NCBI GenBank assembly: GCA_017450215.1
Contig: JAFSVH010000005.1
Coordinates: 1 to 45,342 of the forward strand
Direction: 5' to 3'
Source of the DNA: Bacilli bacterium
GTDB taxonomy: Bacteria; Bacillota_I; Bacilli_A; ML615J-28; CAG-698
DNA: 45,342 bases
In this document: piece after piece, positions 16,480 to 25,387 of the stretch
Layout: every line of letters starts with the position of its first letter
Numbering within the stretch: position 1 is the first letter of the stretch
Translations under genes and position numbers: made by a program
The notes under the pieces: model-generated
Databases searched by the model: none
What the model saw: only the letters and a program-made list of their open reading frames with translations
Told to the model about the DNA's origin: nothing

Positions 16480-17919
16480 CTATTCATTCTTAGTCTTACA
16501 TAAAGTAATGTAAGTGCCTTTCTTGCCATAATCAATTTCAGTCTTATCAAGACCATAATAATCTTGTAATATCTTCATTACTAAAGGTTCACAGAAACCA
16601 CCTTGACATTTACCAAAGCCAGGTCTACATCTCTTCTTAACACCTTTGATAGTATGTGGTGGACAAGATCTATTTAATACATCTAAAACCTCACCTTCGC
16701 TTATTTGTTCACATCTACAAATAATACGACCAAGTTTAGGATCTTTCTTTATTAATTCTCTACGTTCTTCAATTGTCTTTTTATTAAGTCTAATTAAAGG
16801 TCTTCTTCTTGGATTAAAGTTTTCATTCTTCCCCACTTCACCAAATAATTCTTGATAACTATCAATAAAAATATCTTCAACTTTAAGAGCAATTGCTTGA
16901 GATGAAGCAAGACCAGGAGATTGAATACCTGCAACATTGATAAATCTCTTACTAGTTTCTTCAATAATGAAATCATTATTATCACTAACTGCTCTAACTC
17001 CTGAAAACACCCTAATTTGGTATTGATAAGGAACATTATCAACTAAACGTTTTGCATTAAATTTAACTTCATCTAAAATTTCTTTAACTGTTGCAACACT
17101 ATCTTTATCATTAATAAAATCACTTGATGGACCAACTAAATAATTAAAATGTGTAGTAGGTGATACTAACACACCTTTACCTTTTGAAGTTGGTACATTG
17201 AATAATGTATGCTTAATAAAATTATTATCAAAGTGATCTAAAACAAAATATTCTCCCCGTCTAGGATTAACCGTAAAGAATTTAGGATTAACCATCTCAC
17301 TTACTTTATCACTATATACACCACTAGCATTTATAATATATTTAGCTTGATAATTATTATCTTTAGTAAATACAGTAAATGAATCATCATTCTTCTTAAT
17401 ATCAATTACTTCTTGATTCAACTTAAGTTCTACTCCATTATCAATAGCATTTTCCATTAAAGCAACAACAAGCTCAAAAGGATTAATAATACCAGCAGTT
17501 GGAGCAAGTAAACCCATCTTTACTTGCTTAGTAATATTAGGTTCAATCTTTAACAATTCATCATGATCTAATAATTGATATTCAACACCATTTTCTTCAC
17601 TTCTTTTTGCTAGATCCTTTAAAACCTCAATTTCTTCATCGTTATTAGCAAGTGTAATAGAACCAATTCTTAAAGCTTCTACATCAAGTTCACTGCAAGC
17701 CTTATAAAGTAAAGGATTACCTTTTACATTCATTTCTGCTTTCAATGTTCCTGGTTTAGGATCATAACCTGAATGGATGATTGCTGAATTGGCACCACTA
17801 GCACCATCACCAACATCATTTTCTTTTTCTAAAACTAATATACTTAGTTTATATTTAGATAAATTTCTTGCAATGCTAGAACCAATTACTCCAGCACCAA
17901 CAATAATAACATCAAACAT
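16480..17919 (-). CDS. GlpA-like FAD glycerol-3-phosphate dehydrogenase with BFD [2Fe-2S] domain
   Basis: The protein has 479 aa. An N-terminal FAD site GAGVIG (8-13) opens a DAO-type oxidoreductase fold of about 370 residues, followed by a C-terminal BFD-like domain (about 399-446) with cysteines at 401, 403, 438 and 443 (CRC...GKCQGGFC) that should hold a [2Fe-2S] cluster. This is the architecture of anaerobic glycerol-3-phosphate dehydrogenases of the GlpA type, which oxidise glycerol-3-phosphate to dihydroxyacetone phosphate; an L-2-hydroxyglutarate-type oxidase is the main alternative. It is first in the operon, with a promoter at 17945-17973 and an inverted repeat just upstream. glpK and glpF are not in the window. 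Confidence 0.86.
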   Translation of the reverse strand: MFDVIIVGAGVIGSSIARNLSKYKLSILVLEKENDVGDGASGANSAIIHSGYDPKPGTLKAEMNVKGNPLLYKACSELDVEALRIGSITLANNDEEIEVLKDLAKRSEENGVEYQLLDHDELLKIEPNITKQVKMGLLAPTAGIINPFELVVALMENAIDNGVELKLNQEVIDIKKNDDSFTVFTKDNNYQAKYIINASGVYSDKVSEMVNPKFFTVNPRRGEYFVLDHFDNNFIKHTLFNVPTSKGKGVLVSPTTHFNYLVGPSSDFINDKDSVATVKEILDEVKFNAKRLVDNVPYQYQIRVFSGVRAVSDNNDFIIEETSKRFINVAGIQSPGLASSQAIALKVEDIFIDSYQELFGEVGKNENFNPRRRPLIRLNKKTIEERRELIKKDPKLGRIICRCEQISEGEVLDVLNRSCPPHTIKGVKKRCRPGFGKCQGGFCEPLVMKILQDYYGLDKTEIDYGKKGTYITLCKTKNE

Positions 17920-17944
17920 CTGTCTTTCCTCATTTCCACATAAG

Positions 17945-18007
17945 ATTATACAATAATTCCTTATAAAAGTTAAGTGAAATATTCTTAACTTAATAATTAA
18001 GTAAGAA
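17945..18007 (-). promoter_or_regulatory. Promoter and candidate operator of the glp-gpmA operon
   Basis: TTAACT (17973-17968), a 17-nt spacer and TATAAT (17950-17945). Just upstream of the -35 lies a 26-bp near-perfect inverted repeat (17982-18007, arms ACTTAAT/ATTAAGT flanked by TTCTTA/TAAGAA), a likely dimeric regulator site. Confidence 0.65.
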
Positions 18008-18014
18008 ATGTTAT

Positions 18015-18093
18015 ATAAATTGCCATAACTCCCAAAAAAAACAAGTTATGGCAATTTATAAGCTCTTTTTACCCTTATAATTTGCCATAACTT
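18015..18093 (-). terminator. Terminator of the YfcC-type gene, with a third complementary arm
   Basis: On the minus strand, arm 1 (18093-18074) pairs with arm 2 (18062-18043) over 20 bp with one mismatch and is followed by eight U residues, a strong terminator. A third segment (18030-18015) after the U tract is a perfect 16-nt complement of arm 2, so arm 2 has two mutually exclusive partners. The plus-strand version also ends in a T-rich stretch, so it can terminate in both directions. Confidence 0.85.
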
Positions 18094-18117
18094 TTGTTTT
18101 AACTTTTGTTTTATCAA

Positions 18118-19590
18118 TTAATATCCAATATACCATCCTAGTATTAAGAATCCTAAAATCAAACCAATCAAGCCTAAAATCAAGAATTTAGATTTTTTAA
18201 TCCAACTAAAATATGACATACCAGTCATAGATAATGAAATCAATAATACTGGAGAAGTTGGGAATAATACATTAGTATAACCATCACCAAAGATATATGC
18301 AAGTACTAGTAAATTTGGACTAATAGTTGTTGTAATTGTTGCAAGTAATCCCATTACAAAGACTGCTTTAGCAGTAGATGATGTAATAAAGAATTCTAAA
18401 ACTAATACTAATATATATACTGCAATAATTACTAATATTGGATGTCTACCTTCAATAAATAAATTAATTGAATTAGTTATTGTTGCAAGGACATGCCCTT
18501 CAACAAGTATATATTTAATACTAGATGCAAGTAAAATAATCACAATTGCTGGAGCAGCAGAAATAAAGCCTTTTAAGAAGCTTTTAAATACGAATTTAGG
18601 ATCTTTAGTTGAAACAAGTCCAGCAACTAAACCTCCAATTAAGAAAATAGCAATCAAGAATACAACAGTTAAACTTCTTAAGCTTTCGATTGAAGTAATA
18701 ACTAAAATTGATGTTAATACAATTAATAAAAAGATTAAATATGTAACAAACAACTTCTTCTCATCATATTTAAATTCACTAAAATCAAGATTTCTTTCCT
18801 TCTTTAAATCACTTTCATATGTAGGGGATTTCTTTGGATCCTTTTCTATTCTTTTTATATGAATAAAAATAAATAACAATAATAATCCATACATTACAAG
18901 TAATATAATTACACGATAATAAATATGGTCCATTAAAGATGTGCCAATAATATTACAAGCAGTTAAAACGGTAAATGGATTAGTCAAAGCTGAAGCAAAA
19001 CCAAAGCCAGTTGCTACAATACACATTAAAAAGCCTGTATATGAATCATAACCAAGAGATAGTGCTAACATTATAATGAGTGGAAGTAAGGTTAACATTT
19101 CTTCAAATAGTCCAAAGAAAGAACCAAATAACATGAATATAGCAACAATTATTGCAACAAGAGCAAATTTCTTATCTTTAAATTTTTTAATTAACCGATT
19201 AACGATTGAACTCATTCCACCACAATCGCTCATCAATTGGAAAGCACCTGCAATAACCATTAAAAAGATACATAGCATTATCAAACCAATGCCATCACTA
19301 GATCCAAGTACCAAAATAGGAGCAAGTAAGCCCTTCCAAATAGCTACACCACCTTTTTCATCTGATTCTATGTATACACTATAATCAGTTATAACTTCTC
19401 CATCTACAATAGTAGTTTTAAAATCTCCTTTTGGAATAACAAAGGTTAATATTATTGTCATTACCATTAAAGCAAGTAGTACTATAACTACACCAAAGAA
19501 TGCTTTCTTTGAAAAATCTAATATTTTAGTTTCCTTTTCTTGTTTTTTTCCTTGGTTTTCTTCTATTTCGTTTTCAATTGTATTTTCCAT
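18118..19590 (-). CDS. YfcC/DcuC-type membrane carrier
   Basis: This 490-aa polytopic membrane protein has an N-terminal cytosolic tail rich in Glu and Lys (residues 1-30) and about 12 helices. The pattern, including the NPFTVLTACNI region near 200 and a cytosolic loop rich in Lys and Glu, fits the YfcC family (C4-dicarboxylate anaerobic carrier superfamily, which also contains ArcD-like amino acid exchangers). Substrate could be an amino acid, a dipeptide or a C4-dicarboxylate; sequence alone does not decide. It lies 55 nt after the ABC transporter gene and may be co-transcribed with it. It ends at a strong terminator that separates it from the glp operon. Confidence 0.8.
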   Translation of the reverse strand: MENTIENEIEENQGKKQEKETKILDFSKKAFFGVVIVLLALMVMTIILTFVIPKGDFKTTIVDGEVITDYSVYIESDEKGGVAIWKGLLAPILVLGSSDGIGLIMLCIFLMVIAGAFQLMSDCGGMSSIVNRLIKKFKDKKFALVAIIVAIFMLFGSFFGLFEEMLTLLPLIIMLALSLGYDSYTGFLMCIVATGFGFASALTNPFTVLTACNIIGTSLMDHIYYRVIILLVMYGLLLLFIFIHIKRIEKDPKKSPTYESDLKKERNLDFSEFKYDEKKLFVTYLIFLLIVLTSILVITSIESLRSLTVVFLIAIFLIGGLVAGLVSTKDPKFVFKSFLKGFISAAPAIVIILLASSIKYILVEGHVLATITNSINLFIEGRHPILVIIAVYILVLVLEFFITSSTAKAVFVMGLLATITTTISPNLLVLAYIFGDGYTNVLFPTSPVLLISLSMTGMSYFSWIKKSKFLILGLIGLILGFLILGWYIGY

Positions 19591-19645
19591 TTTATTTTCC
19601 TTTTTATAATTAATTATTAAATTAATATTTATATTTTAAAAGTTT

Positions 19646-21430
19646 TTATTCTAAAAACCTACTTAATAATTCTATATCAACATTTCTAAATTGTAAATTA
19701 TATAATTTAGCATATATACCTTTCTTAGTCATTAATTCATCATGACTTCCTTTCTCAATTATTGTTCCATCATTAATGACAAGAATCTTTTCAGCTGATT
19801 TTATTGTAGAAAGTCTGTGAGCGACAATTATAGTTGTTCTACCCACACATAAATCATCCAAGGCTTTTTGAATCAATATTTCAGTTGTATTATCAAGTGA
19901 ACTAGTTGCTTCATCAAGAATAAGAATCTTAGGATTCTTTAAGAATAATCTCGCAATAGATAATCTTTGCTTTTGACCTCCAGATAATTTAACACCACGT
20001 TCTCCTATTTCAGTATCGAATTTATCAGGAAGTGACATAACAAAATCATAAATATAGGCTTTTTTACTAGCTTCAATTACTTCATCCATACTAGCATTCA
20101 TATTACCATACATGATATTATCTTTAATTGTTCCACCAAATAAAAATACATCCTGTTGAACTATACCGATATTATCTCTTAATGATGATAAAGTGCAATC
20201 ATTTATATTAATTCCATCAATTAAAATACTACCTTCACTAACTTTATAAAAAGCAGGAATTAAATGACAAATAGTTGTCTTACCACCACCACTAGGTCCA
20301 ACTAGAGCAATCTTACAACCACCATCGATATTAAAACTAATATTATTTAATACTAATTTAGATTCATTATATCTAAAACTAACATTATTAAATTCGATTT
20401 TACCTTCACTAATCTCTAAATCAATCGCATCATCTTTTTCTTTTTCTTCTTCTTCATCCATGATCTCTAAAAATCTCTTAAATCCCGTAACGCCATTTTC
20501 TAATTGCTCCATAAAAGCAATCAAAGTTTGAACAGGAGAAATAAATAAACCAATAGAAACCACAAATGCTGTATAATCTCCTAAAGTGAGTTCAATGCCT
20601 AAAATAGTTGATGCAGAATAAATAATAAATAAACCACCAGCAACAATAATAAATACATTGAATACATCAGTTACAAAAGTTGTTGAAGAGTGGAATAAAC
20701 CCATTGCTTTATAACTTTTTCTTCTCGCTTCAATAAAGTCAGAATTACTCTCTTCAAATTTATCTTTTTCAGTTTGTGAATTGTTAAAAGCCTTAGTTAC
20801 TCTAATACCAGTTATACTAGATTCAATTGATGCATTAATTTTTGCTATACTCTTTCTAGATTCCATAAATGCTGCATTCATTCTTTTTCTTAAATTATAA
20901 GAAATAAAGAAAAGAATAGGAACACAAGTAAAAATAATAAGTGTCAGCATCCAATTAATCGTACACAAATAAATGAACGAACCAACAATCATAACACTAC
21001 AAATAATAATATTTTCTGGTCCATGATGAGCAAGTTCACTAACATCCATCAAATCATTAGTCATTCTTGACATAATCTTTCCAGTTTCATGATTATCATA
21101 ATACTTAAATGGAAGCTTTTGTAATTTATCAAACATATCTCTTCTCATTTGTGCTTGCATTTCAACACCAACCATATGTCCTTGATATTGCACAAAAAAT
21201 CTAAGTAAATATCTAAGAACATATAATATTAAAATAACACAACCAAAAATAATGATTAAATCAGGTCTTGCTTCAATTCCTTTTTCTTCATTACCAATCC
21301 AAACATTAAGCATTTGTTTAGTGATAATGGGATAACATAAACCAATAATTGAAACAAATAATGATGCAATCATATCAAGAATAAACATCTTCTTTTGTGG
21401 CTTATAATAACTAATAAATTTTTTAAACAT
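19646..21430 (-). CDS. ABC exporter, fused membrane and ATPase domains
   Basis: This 594-aa half-transporter has a six-helix membrane domain (about 15-320) and an ATPase domain (about 343-585). The Walker A is GPSGGGKTT (378-386), the Q-loop IVQQD is near 423-427, the signature is LSGGQ (482-486), and the Walker B is ILILDEATSSLD (502-513), followed by the switch His in VAHRLS. It would work as a homodimer of the MsbA/BmrA type exporting lipids, peptides or drugs. No second half-transporter gene is adjacent, supporting a homodimer. The promoter is at 21462-21490 and the start follows TAGGTGATATT. Substrate unknown. Confidence 0.9.
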   Translation of the reverse strand: MFKKFISYYKPQKKMFILDMIASLFVSIIGLCYPIITKQMLNVWIGNEEKGIEARPDLIIIFGCVILILYVLRYLLRFFVQYQGHMVGVEMQAQMRRDMFDKLQKLPFKYYDNHETGKIMSRMTNDLMDVSELAHHGPENIIICSVMIVGSFIYLCTINWMLTLIIFTCVPILFFISYNLRKRMNAAFMESRKSIAKINASIESSITGIRVTKAFNNSQTEKDKFEESNSDFIEARRKSYKAMGLFHSSTTFVTDVFNVFIIVAGGLFIIYSASTILGIELTLGDYTAFVVSIGLFISPVQTLIAFMEQLENGVTGFKRFLEIMDEEEEKEKDDAIDLEISEGKIEFNNVSFRYNESKLVLNNISFNIDGGCKIALVGPSGGGKTTICHLIPAFYKVSEGSILIDGININDCTLSSLRDNIGIVQQDVFLFGGTIKDNIMYGNMNASMDEVIEASKKAYIYDFVMSLPDKFDTEIGERGVKLSGGQKQRLSIARLFLKNPKILILDEATSSLDNTTEILIQKALDDLCVGRTTIIVAHRLSTIKSAEKILVINDGTIIEKGSHDELMTKKGIYAKLYNLQFRNVDIELLSRFLE

Positions 21431-21461
21431 AATATCACCTACAATTATTTCTATACGTATT

Positions 21462-21490
21462 ATTATGCCATAAAATATATCGTTTGTAAA
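21462..21490 (-). promoter_or_regulatory. Promoter of the ABC exporter gene
   Basis: TTTACA (21490-21485), 17-nt spacer, CATAAT (21467-21462). It lies just downstream of the terminator of the acidic lipoprotein gene. Confidence 0.65.
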
Positions 21491-21507
21491 ATCTATCCAT
21501 AAAAAAA

Positions 21508-21535
21508 AGATATGATGTTTTAAAACATCATATCT
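21508..21535 (-). terminator. Terminator of the acidic lipoprotein gene
   Basis: A 28-nt perfect palindrome (AGATATGATGTTTT and its complement) followed on the minus strand by seven T residues. Confidence 0.85.
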
Positions 21536-21563
21536 ATCTCAAGTCATTAAATATAGGATTTTA

Positions 21564-22508
21564 TTACCATTTAAAGAAATATGAATCAGCATAAACTGAA
21601 CCATCTTGATCTTCATCAAAATCGAATCCTTCAAAATTATTAAAGAAATCTCCAAAATTGAATTCAAAAGATTTACCGAATTCTTCAAAATATTTTTCGA
21701 ATTCATCTTCATCAAATTCATAGCAACCAAATTCATAATCATAATCGAAAGACCAATTCTTTCCACCATGATGACCATGACCATTAGTCTTATGGTTCTT
21801 TAATACATCAGCAAATAATACATCCAATGCTTCTTTTTCAGCAGCAAATAATTCTTCTGCTTCTTTTAAAGCTTGTTTTGCTTCTTTTAATGCGATAGCG
21901 ATTTGGTCAAATTCTTCATCACTTAAATCTTCTAATAATTTATATAGATAATCATATACTTGATCTTCTAATTCTTCAATATAAGCATATTTTTCTTTTA
22001 ATTCCTTTAATGCTTTCTTATATTGATTATAATTTAATTTACTAGATTTATCTAATTTATCGCATAATGCTTTCAATACTTTAACATCTAAATCTTTTAC
22101 ATCTTCAACTGTTAAAGTTGGATTAAGAACAACTGATGCAACAACTAATATTGCTTTTTCTTCATCTAGTTCAAGTTCAAGAACACTTTGTGCAAGTTCT
22201 TTTAATTCTTCTTCACCAAGTTTTCCTTTTACTCCCTTAACTTCTAATACTTTGTTAACGAATTCTTGAAGTTCATCAACTATAGGTTCTTCTTCATCAA
22301 CTATAGGTTCTTCATCATCAATTTCATCATCGATTTCATCGTTAATTTCTTCATCTGGTAAAACTTCTTCTTTGTCGTTTTCATCCAAAGTTTCTCCATC
22401 TGCATTAACTTTAACATCTATTTTTGAAGCAGTTTGACTACATGCTGTAAAAGCAACAAGAGCAAATAAACAAATTAACGCACAAACAAATAATTTAATA
22501 TTTTTCAT
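21564..22508 (-). CDS. Acidic lipoprotein of unknown function
   Basis: The protein has 314 aa. A lipoprotein signal peptide ends at VAFTAC, with the acylated Cys at about 23. Residues 40-85 are a run of Asp, Glu and Ile with short repeats (EPIVDEEEPIVDE), reflected in tandem DNA repeats near 22270-22330. Residues 85-245 look alpha-helical and rich in Glu, Leu and Lys. A His/Gly patch (NGHGHHGGKNW) near 255 is followed by a C terminus in which Phe and Tyr alternate with Asp and Glu. I recognise no family. Metal binding by the His patch or acidic tail is possible but unproven. It has its own promoter (TATAAT at 22574-22579) and terminator, so it is a single-gene unit. Confidence 0.7.
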   Translation of the reverse strand: MKNIKLFVCALICLFALVAFTACSQTASKIDVKVNADGETLDENDKEEVLPDEEINDEIDDEIDDEEPIVDEEEPIVDELQEFVNKVLEVKGVKGKLGEEELKELAQSVLELELDEEKAILVVASVVLNPTLTVEDVKDLDVKVLKALCDKLDKSSKLNYNQYKKALKELKEKYAYIEELEDQVYDYLYKLLEDLSDEEFDQIAIALKEAKQALKEAEELFAAEKEALDVLFADVLKNHKTNGHGHHGGKNWSFDYDYEFGCYEFDEDEFEKYFEEFGKSFEFNFGDFFNNFEGFDFDEDQDGSVYADSYFFKW

Positions 22509-22573
22509 TGTAAGCTCCTTTCAATAAATAATAAATTAAACAATAAAATAAATAAATTCTTTATTTTTAATTT

Positions 22574-22579
22574 ATTATA
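22574..22579 (-). promoter_or_regulatory. -10 box of the acidic lipoprotein gene
   Basis: TATAAT with TTATAG 16 nt upstream as a weak -35. The leader of about 60 nt carries GAAAGGAG before the start codon. Confidence 0.45.
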
Positions 22580-22661
22580 CATACATATTTTAATCCTATA
22601 ATCTTAAATAAACAATAAATTTATCTAAATAATTTTTATTTTTTATTGATTTTTAATAAAA

Positions 22662-22689
22662 ACACTAGAATCAGTTATGATTCTAGTGT
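22662..22689 (-). terminator. Terminator after the ECF S component gene
   Basis: A 12-bp perfect stem ACACTAGAATCA/TGATTCTAGTGT with loop GTTA, followed on the minus strand by TTTTATT. Confidence 0.8.
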
Positions 22690-22695
22690 ATCTTT

Positions 22696-23346
22696 TTATA
22701 ATTTTTCATATTCTTCATCTAATTCTTTATCTGACAATTTATTATCATATCTATTTCTTGTAGCTTTTTGTAAAGCAAAAGTAATTGGTGGAACAATAAT
22801 AACTGCAGCTATTGTTTCAATTACACCATTTACACCAAATGCACTAATGATGAATGGAAGTAAATTCCCTTCAACAACAAAACTATATGCATCTGCCATA
22901 AAATAGAAATTAGTTTTTGCTACAAAATATAAAATTGCAAGAACTGAAAATGAATGAATAATTTGACCACATAATACTGCGATAATAGCAGCAACAATAT
23001 TCAAATTATCCTTTTTAAACATTTTTTTAAAGCCATCATAAATAATAGCCACAACAAAACCAAGAAATGCTCTTGGTAAAACAGATAATAATGGGTTAGT
23101 AAATGGAGCATTACCAGCAGGAATAATAAATGAATAAATCATTGATGTAAGTCCAAATACTGTTCCTAGAATTAAACCATACCATTTTCCTAAGAAAATA
23201 GAACCAACAAATACAGGAATTGTAAGAATTGTAATATATGCTATTGTACCAATTGGAATATAACCTATTCCTGTAATTACCATTACTATAATTAAAGCAG
23301 CTAAAATAGCACAAAATACACTTTTAAAAATTTTCTCGTGTCTCAT
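22696..23346 (-). CDS. ECF transporter S component
   Basis: This 216-aa membrane protein has about six helices. The layout, with a basic N terminus, Gly-rich helices and PLLSVLPRAFLGFVVAIIY near 86-104, fits substrate-binding S components of energy-coupling factor vitamin transporters (RibU/FolT/PanT-like group). S components bind a vitamin with high affinity and share a common EcfAA'T module, which is not in this window. Which vitamin cannot be told here. The gene lies 32 nt after obg and ends in a clear terminator, so the two may be co-transcribed. The start follows GAGGGTAAAAAA. Confidence 0.78.
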   Translation of the reverse strand: MRHEKIFKSVFCAILAALIIVMVITGIGYIPIGTIAYITILTIPVFVGSIFLGKWYGLILGTVFGLTSMIYSFIIPAGNAPFTNPLLSVLPRAFLGFVVAIIYDGFKKMFKKDNLNIVAAIIAVLCGQIIHSFSVLAILYFVAKTNFYFMADAYSFVVEGNLLPFIISAFGVNGVIETIAAVIIVPPITFALQKATRNRYDNKLSDKELDEEYEKL

Positions 23347-23378
23347 TTTTTTACCCTCACTAATTAAATATTTAATAT

Positions 23379-24686
23379 TTAATCATAAAATTCAAATTCA
23401 TAGCCTAAAATTAAAACTGTATCATTATTATCAACACCTAATTTCTTTAAAGCATCATCAACGCCAAGTTGTTTAATCTTACGAGCAAACAACTTAACAC
23501 TTTCATCTCTATTAAAATCAGTTGCATTAAATAATTTTTCAATTTCAGGTCCAGTAACGTTATATAAACCTTCTATGGTCTTTTCAATCTTAAAAGGTTT
23601 TTCTTTCTTTTCAAATACGTATTCCACAACTTCATCTTGATTTACTTCATCATCAAAATCGTGAATATTAATTTTAGAAAGTTTATCAGTAATACAATCA
23701 ATCAATTCTTCTAAATTATTTTTAGTATATGCACTAATTGGAACAATAACAATATCAGCAATTGGATTTGAGTCTTTATTGATTTCTAATTTCTTTTTAA
23801 ATTCTTCTAAATTATTTTTTGCATTAGGTAAATCCATTTTATTAGCAGCAATAATTTGTGGTCTTAATAATAATTTAGGATTAAAATCACCTAATTCTTT
23901 ATTAATTTTTAGAAAATCATCATAAGGATCTCTTTCATCAACACTATCCATATCTATAACATGAACTAATACTCGTGTACGTTCAATATGTTTTAAGAAT
24001 TCAATACCAAGTCCAGCACCTAAAGATGCTCCTTCAATTAATCCAGGCATATCAGCTACTACAAAACTAGTATCACCTTTTCCTTTTACAACACCTATAT
24101 TAGGTATTAATGTAGTAAAAGGATAATCAGCAATTTTAGGCTTAGAATTAGAAATAACAGAAATTAATGTGGATTTTCCAACTGATGGAAAACCAATTAA
24201 TCCAACATCAGCTAATATTTTAAGTTGTATTCTAACTTTCTTTTCTTCTCCAATTTCACCTTGTTCAGCATATTCAGGTGCAGATATTCTTGCATTAGCA
24301 AATGAAGAATTACCTCTTCCACCTTTACCACCTTTACATACTAAAACTTCTTGACCATGTTTTGTAATATCACCAATAATAATGTCCTTTTCAACATCTT
24401 GAATAATAGATCCAATTGGTACCTTTATATAAACATCATCTGCAGCTGCACCAAAACAATTCTTAGTCATTCCATTTTGTCCATTCAGTGCAACAATTTT
24501 ACGTTTATATTTTAAATCAAGTAATGTAGTCATACCTTCATCACCGATGAAGTACACAGAACCACCTCTTCCACCATCACCACCGAAAGGTCCACCTTTT
24601 GCAACGAACTTTTCATGACGGAAGGCAACAGCACCATTACCACCATTACCTGCTTTTATTATCAATGTAACATCATCAACAAACAT
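23379..24686 (-). CDS. obg: Obg GTPase
   Basis: The start is ATG 24686 (MFVDDVTLIIKAG...), because the GGAGGTG ribosome site is inside the five codons before it; this gives 435 aa. Domains in order: the glycine-rich Obg fold (1-158), the GTPase domain with P-loop GFPSVGKST and the G3 motif DMPGLIEGAS, NKMD (G4), and the C-terminal OCT domain (about 350-435). Obg is an essential ribosome-associated GTPase acting in 50S maturation and stress signalling. It follows rpmA with a terminator between (24721-24742), the usual rplU-prp-rpmA-obg order of Bacillota. Confidence 0.95.
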   Translation of the reverse strand: MFVDDVTLIIKAGNGGNGAVAFRHEKFVAKGGPFGGDGGRGGSVYFIGDEGMTTLLDLKYKRKIVALNGQNGMTKNCFGAAADDVYIKVPIGSIIQDVEKDIIIGDITKHGQEVLVCKGGKGGRGNSSFANARISAPEYAEQGEIGEEKKVRIQLKILADVGLIGFPSVGKSTLISVISNSKPKIADYPFTTLIPNIGVVKGKGDTSFVVADMPGLIEGASLGAGLGIEFLKHIERTRVLVHVIDMDSVDERDPYDDFLKINKELGDFNPKLLLRPQIIAANKMDLPNAKNNLEEFKKKLEINKDSNPIADIVIVPISAYTKNNLEELIDCITDKLSKINIHDFDDEVNQDEVVEYVFEKKEKPFKIEKTIEGLYNVTGPEIEKLFNATDFNRDESVKLFARKIKQLGVDDALKKLGVDNNDTVLILGYEFEFYD

Positions 24687-24720
24687 TTTTTTCACCTCCA
24701 AAAAAGGTTTTCTTTAAAAA

Positions 24721-24742
24721 ATGCTCGCCCTTAGGCAAGCAT
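24721..24742 (-). terminator. Terminator or attenuator between rpmA and obg
   Basis: A 9-bp stem ATGCTTGCC/GGCGAGCAT (one G-U pair) with a short loop is followed by TTTTTT. It probably reduces transcription from the abundant ribosomal operon into obg. Confidence 0.75.
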
Positions 24743-24765
24743 GTTTATTTTAATTTATTTTATAA

Positions 24766-25047
24766 TTATCTCTCAGCGTAAACAGACACTTGCTTTTTGT
24801 CTTTACCTTTACGTTCATATTTTACATATCCGTCCATCATAGCGAATAAAGTATCATCTCCACCAATACCAACATTGTTACCAGGATGAACCTTAGTTCC
24901 TCTTTGACGATAGATGATTGAACCAGCATGTGCAAATTCACCATCAGCTAACTTAGCACCTAATCTACGACCAACAGAATCACGACCGTTCTTTGTTGAA
25001 CCAGCAGCTTTCTTAGATGCAAAGAATTGAATATTTAAAAATAACAT
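24766..25047 (-). CDS. rpmA: 50S ribosomal protein L27 with cleavable N-terminal extension
   Basis: The 93-aa product matches L27 throughout ([27 protein letters not shown]). It starts [13 protein letters not shown], the N-terminal extension found in Bacillota, Fusobacteria and related groups, which the protease Prp removes after FF so that mature L27 starts with Ala and reaches the peptidyl-transferase centre. The prp gene lies six bases upstream, as expected. The start is preceded by TAGGAGGTAAAG. Confidence 0.97.
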   Translation of the reverse strand: MLFLNIQFFASKKAAGSTKNGRDSVGRRLGAKLADGEFAHAGSIIYRQRGTKVHPGNNVGIGGDDTLFAMMDGYVKYERKGKDKKQVSVYAER

Positions 25048-25052
25048 GAGCT

Positions 25053-25370
25053 TTACCTCCTATTTTCTTTAATTTTAATAAATTTTTTGTATCCTTCAGA
25101 TACATCGTTCAAGTCCTTTACAAGAACATTCATTAGAATATCACTTGTATCACTATAAGTCTTAATAACGATAGAAATTAATGGTTCTTCTTCATTTTGA
25201 ATATATTCAAAATCACATTTAAATTCTTCTAATAAATTAATTGTATGAATAAGTAGTGAAGAACAACTAGCACATACAACATCACGACCTATTTCATCAT
25301 ATCCGGAATGACCAGACATTGTAAGACTTTTAATTTTATCATTATCTCTAATAACATTGACAATAATCAT
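25053..25370 (-). CDS. prp: Ribosomal-processing cysteine protease Prp
   Basis: This 105-aa protein cleaves the N-terminal extension of L27. The conserved [19 protein letters not shown] segment (20-38) supplies the catalytic His (21) and Cys (34). It lies between rplU and rpmA as in Staphylococcus and other Bacillota, and the matching cleavage motif is present in the adjacent rpmA product. Confidence 0.95.
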   Translation of the reverse strand: MIIVNVIRDNDKIKSLTMSGHSGYDEIGRDVVCASCSSLLIHTINLLEEFKCDFEYIQNEEEPLISIVIKTYSDTSDILMNVLVKDLNDVSEGYKKFIKIKENRR

Positions 25371-25387
25371 AAGAGTTAACCTCTATA

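Noticed and set aside
19076..19384. 102-codon plus-strand frame inside the YfcC-type gene
   Set aside because: It is antisense to a clearly conserved membrane protein and has no ribosome site; same for other frames nested in real genes.
24687..24701. Upstream start for obg (five extra codons)
   Set aside because: Those codons are the ribosome binding site; the downstream ATG gives the standard Obg N terminus.
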